Assembly (NCBI RefSeq): GCF_001074975.1
Contig: NZ_JUUO01000009.1
Span: 1 to 37,886, forward strand
DNA: 37,886 nt
Direction: 5' to 3'
Source: Streptococcus pseudopneumoniae
GTDB lineage: Bacteria; Bacillota; Bacilli; Lactobacillales; Streptococcaceae
This document shows, in pieces, positions 35,370 to 37,886 of the stretch (positions are counted from its first letter, which is position 1; the number at the start of each line of letters is the position of its first letter). The notes below the pieces were generated by a model. That model worked only from the letters and a program-made list of their open reading frames with translations. It was not told the origin of the DNA and ran no database searches. Made by a program: the position numbers and the translations under genes.

Positions 35370-36650
35370 TTAAATTTTTTCCAAGGCCAAGCGCAAGTCT
35401 TCAATCAAATCTTCTACATTTTCAAGTCCGATTGACAAGCGAATTTGGTTTGGTGTGATACCTGCTGCTTCTAGGTCTTTTTCAGACAATTGACCGTGAG
35501 TGGTTGTTGCTGGATGGACAACTAGCGATTTAGCATCTGCCACGTTTGCTAGGTCAGAGAAGATTTCTAAATGATCAATTACCTTACGTGCTTCTGCCTC
35601 CCCACCTTTAACATGGAAGGTAAAGATTGAACCCACACCTTTTGGAAGATATTTCTCAGCTAAGGCATGATAAGGACTATCTGCAAGTTTTGGATAGTTG
35701 ACCTTTTCTACCTTAGGATGATTGACAAGGAAATCAACAATTTTCTCAGCATTTTGCACATGGCGTTCCACACGAAGTGAAAGAGTTTCAAGTCCTTGGA
35801 GCAAGAGGAAGGCATTAAATGGAGACAAGGCTGCACCCGTATCGCGAAGCAATTGAACACGGACAGCGATAATAAAGGCTGCTGCACCCACATCACGTGT
35901 GTAGCTCAAATTGTGGTAGCTTGGGTCTTCATCAACAAATTGAGGGAATTTCCCTGAAGCTTCCCAGTCAAAACGACCGCTATCAACAATCACTCCACCA
36001 ATAGTCGTACCATGCCCGCCGATAAACTTAGTCGCTGAGTGAATTGCAATATCTACACCGTGAGAAAAAACGTTAATCAAATAAGGTGTAGCAAAGGTAT
36101 TGTCAGAAACAAGTGGAATCTGATGCTTATGAGCAATCTCTGCCAATTTTTCCAGGTCTGGAATGTTAATCAAGGGGTTACCCAAGGTTTCAATCAAGAC
36201 AAGCTTAGTATTTTCTTTGATAGCTGCTTCCACTTCTTCCAAATTATCCACGTCCACAAAGGTTGTGGTGATACCATAACGAGGAAGGGTTTCTTTCAAA
36301 AGATTGAAGGTACCACCGTAAATAGTTGATGCTGCTACTACATGGTCACCAGCATGGGCAAGAGCCAAAATCGTATAAGTCACTGCAGCCATACCTGATG
36401 CTGTTGCAAGAGCTCCAACACCACCTTCAAGAGCAGCGATTCGTTCTTCAAAGGCAGATGTTGTAGGGTTGGTGATGCGAGTATAGATATTCCCTGGTTT
36501 TCTCAAGGCAAATAGATCAGCACCTTCTTGCGTGTCTTCAAAAACGAAGGATGTTGTTTGATAAATCGGCACTGCACGAGACTTGGTAGCTGGATCCACA
36601 ACTTGACCAGCATGTAGTTGCAAAGTTTCAAATTTAAAATCACGAGTCAT
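35370..36650 (-). CDS. metY: O-acetylhomoserine sulfhydrylase-type PLP enzyme
   Basis: The 426-residue protein is a Cys/Met metabolism PLP-dependent enzyme. Its features are YTRITNPTTSAFEERIAALEGG, the phosphate-binding ASGMAAVTY, SDNTFATPYL, and the PLP Lys208 in SATKFIGGHGTTIGG. Length and the FETLQLHAGQ start match O-acetylhomoserine aminocarboxypropyltransferase (direct sulfhydrylation to homocysteine) rather than the shorter cystathionine synthases and lyases. Substrate preference (O-acetyl- or O-succinylhomoserine, or O-acetylserine) is not certain. It is monocistronic, with AGGAGG-type ribosome binding site GGAGGTCG. Confidence 0.88.
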   Translation of the reverse strand: MTRDFKFETLQLHAGQVVDPATKSRAVPIYQTTSFVFEDTQEGADLFALRKPGNIYTRITNPTTSAFEERIAALEGGVGALATASGMAAVTYTILALAHAGDHVVAASTIYGGTFNLLKETLPRYGITTTFVDVDNLEEVEAAIKENTKLVLIETLGNPLINIPDLEKLAEIAHKHQIPLVSDNTFATPYLINVFSHGVDIAIHSATKFIGGHGTTIGGVIVDSGRFDWEASGKFPQFVDEDPSYHNLSYTRDVGAAAFIIAVRVQLLRDTGAALSPFNAFLLLQGLETLSLRVERHVQNAEKIVDFLVNHPKVEKVNYPKLADSPYHALAEKYLPKGVGSIFTFHVKGGEAEARKVIDHLEIFSDLANVADAKSLVVHPATTTHGQLSEKDLEAAGITPNQIRLSIGLENVEDLIEDLRLALEKI

Positions 36651-36681
36651 AAGGCGACCTCCAAATAGTTTGATTAAGGAT

Positions 36682-36715
36682 ATTGTAGCACCTTAAGGTA
36701 TAGTTTACAAATATC
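36682..36715 (-). promoter_or_regulatory. metY promoter with possible MtaR/MetR-type box
   Basis: On the minus strand -35 TTGTAA (plus 36705-36710) and -10 TACAAT (36682-36687) are 17 bp apart. The overlapping plus-strand TATAGTTTACAAATATC (36699-36715) resembles a half-conserved LysR-type Met box (TATAGTT-N-AACTATA) used by streptococcal methionine regulators. Confidence 0.6.
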
Positions 36716-36754
36716 AGTTTTCTATATTTTGATATAAGAAATAGCTATTACCTT

Positions 36755-36907
36755 ATACTCAATAAAAATCAAAGAGCAAACTAGGAAACTAGCCGCAGGC
36801 TGCTCAAAGCACTGCTTTGAGGTTGCCGGATAATACTGACGAAGTCAGTAACATATACCTACGGCAAGGCGACGTTGACGAGGTTTGAAGAGATTTTCGA
36901 AGAGCAT
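36755..36907 (+). repeat. Complete BOX element (boxA-boxB-boxC)
   Basis: The 153-bp element runs from ATACTCAATAAAAATCAAAG to TTTTCGAAGAGCAT and contains AACTAGCCGCAGGCTGCTC and CTACGGCAAGGCGACGTTGACG-like boxC. It has the same orientation as the element at 24139-24292 and lies between metY and fnt. The 300-bp gap thus holds the metY promoter, this element and the fnt terminator. Confidence 0.93.
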
Positions 36908-36920
36908 TATTTTAAAAATG

Positions 36921-36945
36921 AAAAAAGCACGACTAAATCGTGCTC
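36921..36945 (-). terminator. Terminator of the formate/nitrite channel gene
   Basis: On the minus strand AGCACGA-TTTAG-TCGTGCT is a 7-bp stem followed by TTTTTC, 7 bp after the stop codon. Confidence 0.88.
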
Positions 36946-36951
36946 ATTTTC

Positions 36952-37749
36952 TTAATCTACATAAGTATCTTCGTTTTTATTGAGGAAGGCATATGGAAGT
37001 CCCATCAGGAGACCACCACCAATTAAGTTCCCAATAAAGGTTACACCCCAGTGACGAAGCATATTTCCAACACCGAAGTTAGCAATTGAATCCGCAGCAA
37101 CACTGAATTTTACAATCGCGAAAGAAGCAAAGTTCGCAGCGATGTGCTCATTTGTTAAGAATACAAACATGTAAATCGCTGACAAAACAAGCCAAAGCTT
37201 GGCACCACCATCTTTGACCAAAACAAATGAAAGAATCGCAATATTTACGAAAATATTTGCCAAAATTGCCTCAAGCAAGACTAATTCATTTGATCGGCCT
37301 AACTTCATTTCAACAACACCTGAGATGAAACTATCGTGAGTCAGATGTGCATAGGCTGCCGAATGAGCAAAGCCCCAACCTGCTATCAAAGCCCCGATAA
37401 GGTTGAACAAAGTACAGTAAAGTAAAATCTCAGCTGTTTTTCTCCAAGAGATTTTTTTCAAGAAACTACCAGCAGTCAAGAACATCATGTTTGATGTTAC
37501 CAACTCAGCATTCAAGAAAACAATGTAGGCCAATCCCCAAGCAAAGACAAATGGGAAGAGGAAGCGTCCACTACCTGGTGCAATTTTGTTAATCAAGTCA
37601 GCCCCAACTGCACCAGCAGCAGTACTGAAGGTTAAAAACGCACCTGCGAACATGGAACGAATCGCATACTTAAATTTGCTTTGACTATAAAGACTTTCCT
37701 TCTTCTTACAAGCAAATTCAATCTTTGAGATAAATTCTGAAGAAACCAT
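36952..37749 (-). CDS. Formate/nitrite transporter family protein
   Basis: The 265-residue membrane protein has about six hydrophobic segments and the FNT pattern: KFKYAIRSMFAGAFLTFSTAAG near the start, FPFVFAWGLAYIVFLNAELVTSNMM (first FNT signature region), and GVGNMLRHWGVTFIGNLIGGGLLMGLPY near the end. FNT channels of fermenting bacteria move formate (from pyruvate formate-lyase) with protons; nitrite or lactate transport are alternatives. It is monocistronic, with cre-like control suggested by the promoter. Confidence 0.9.
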   Translation of the reverse strand: MVSSEFISKIEFACKKKESLYSQSKFKYAIRSMFAGAFLTFSTAAGAVGADLINKIAPGSGRFLFPFVFAWGLAYIVFLNAELVTSNMMFLTAGSFLKKISWRKTAEILLYCTLFNLIGALIAGWGFAHSAAYAHLTHDSFISGVVEMKLGRSNELVLLEAILANIFVNIAILSFVLVKDGGAKLWLVLSAIYMFVFLTNEHIAANFASFAIVKFSVAADSIANFGVGNMLRHWGVTFIGNLIGGGLLMGLPYAFLNKNEDTYVD

Positions 37750-37778
37750 AATAAACTCCTAAACTTTTATTTGTGATA

Positions 37779-37816
37779 ATTATAACATAAACCTTAGAAT
37801 TAAGAAAGCGTTTTCT
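37779..37816 (-). promoter_or_regulatory. FNT gene promoter with cre-like site
   Basis: On the minus strand TGTTATAAT is an extended -10 (TATAAT at plus 37779-37784). AGAAAACGCTTTCT (37803-37816), a near-palindrome close to the CcpA cre consensus, occupies the expected -35 position, so CcpA would affect polymerase binding directly. Confidence 0.68.
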
Positions 37817-37886
37817 GTATTTCATATAGTCATTTAGTTTTAAAAAAGCACTCTAAACATTCAAAGATATTGGGGACTTCCCTTAA

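Overview
The window looks like chromosomal DNA of a mitis-group Streptococcus (S. mitis, S. oralis, S. pseudopneumoniae or a relative of S. pneumoniae). The reasons are the AT-rich base composition, strong AGGAGG-type ribosome binding sites, TTGACA/TATAAT and extended TGnTATAAT promoters, BOX repeats (left edge, next to lepA, upstream of metY), and a gene order nrdHEF - lacR - lac operon - gat PTS - lepA - recN - argR - tlyA - ispA - xseBA - udk - truB, which I recall from the pneumococcal group. The species assignment is inference. No prophage, plasmid, CRISPR array, rRNA, tRNA or intact insertion sequence was seen.

Layout. (1) 1-3900: a dihydroxyacetone (Dha) module. PTS-dependent kinase genes dhaK-dhaL-dhaM run on the minus strand, divergent from the activator dhaS and the Dha-binding co-activator dhaQ. 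A near-exact DhaS operator lies between them. (2) 3940-7170: a ClbS/DfsB-like protein, a YkgJ-type cysteine-cluster protein, and ptsH-ptsI, the general PTS phosphocarriers used by every PTS in the window. (3) 7270-11180: the class Ib ribonucleotide reductase genes nrdH, nrdE and nrdF, with two NrdR-box-like palindromes upstream. (4) 11250-24050: a large lactose/galactose region. lacR is on the plus strand; the minus strand carries a galactitol-type PTS (IIA, IIB, IIC), lacX, lacABCD (tagatose-6-phosphate pathway), then lacT-lacF-lacE-lacG and a small unknown gene. Three strong promoter regions are visible (before the gat IIA gene, before lacA, before lacT). The lacT leader has a RAT-like antiterminator sequence and a terminator. 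(5) 24290-36000: housekeeping genes, all minus strand: lepA; a tightly packed xseA-xseB-ispA-tlyA-argR-recN-phosphatase operon; udk; and a DUF2130 gene with truB. (6) 35370-37750: an O-acetylhomoserine sulfhydrylase-type gene and a formate/nitrite-family channel.

How it works together: HPr and enzyme I (ptsHI) feed phosphate to DhaM, to LacF/LacE and to the Gat-type PTS. Imported lactose-6-phosphate is cleaved by LacG. Galactose-6-phosphate is then processed by LacAB, LacC and LacD to triose phosphates. Sequences resembling CcpA cre sites sit on the gat, lacT and fnt promoters, which fits hierarchical sugar use.

Most of the window is well-known biology and I found no convincing new enzyme system. 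The most unusual DNA is between lacE and lacG. There a 124-bp unit, which includes the last codons of lacE, is tandemly duplicated with few differences; it can fold into a multi-arm structure and is followed by a terminator-like hairpin. Other points worth a look are BOX or BOX-like elements ending exactly on the stop codons of lepA and lacA, a nested palindrome between ptsH and nrdH, and a long structured lacA leader.
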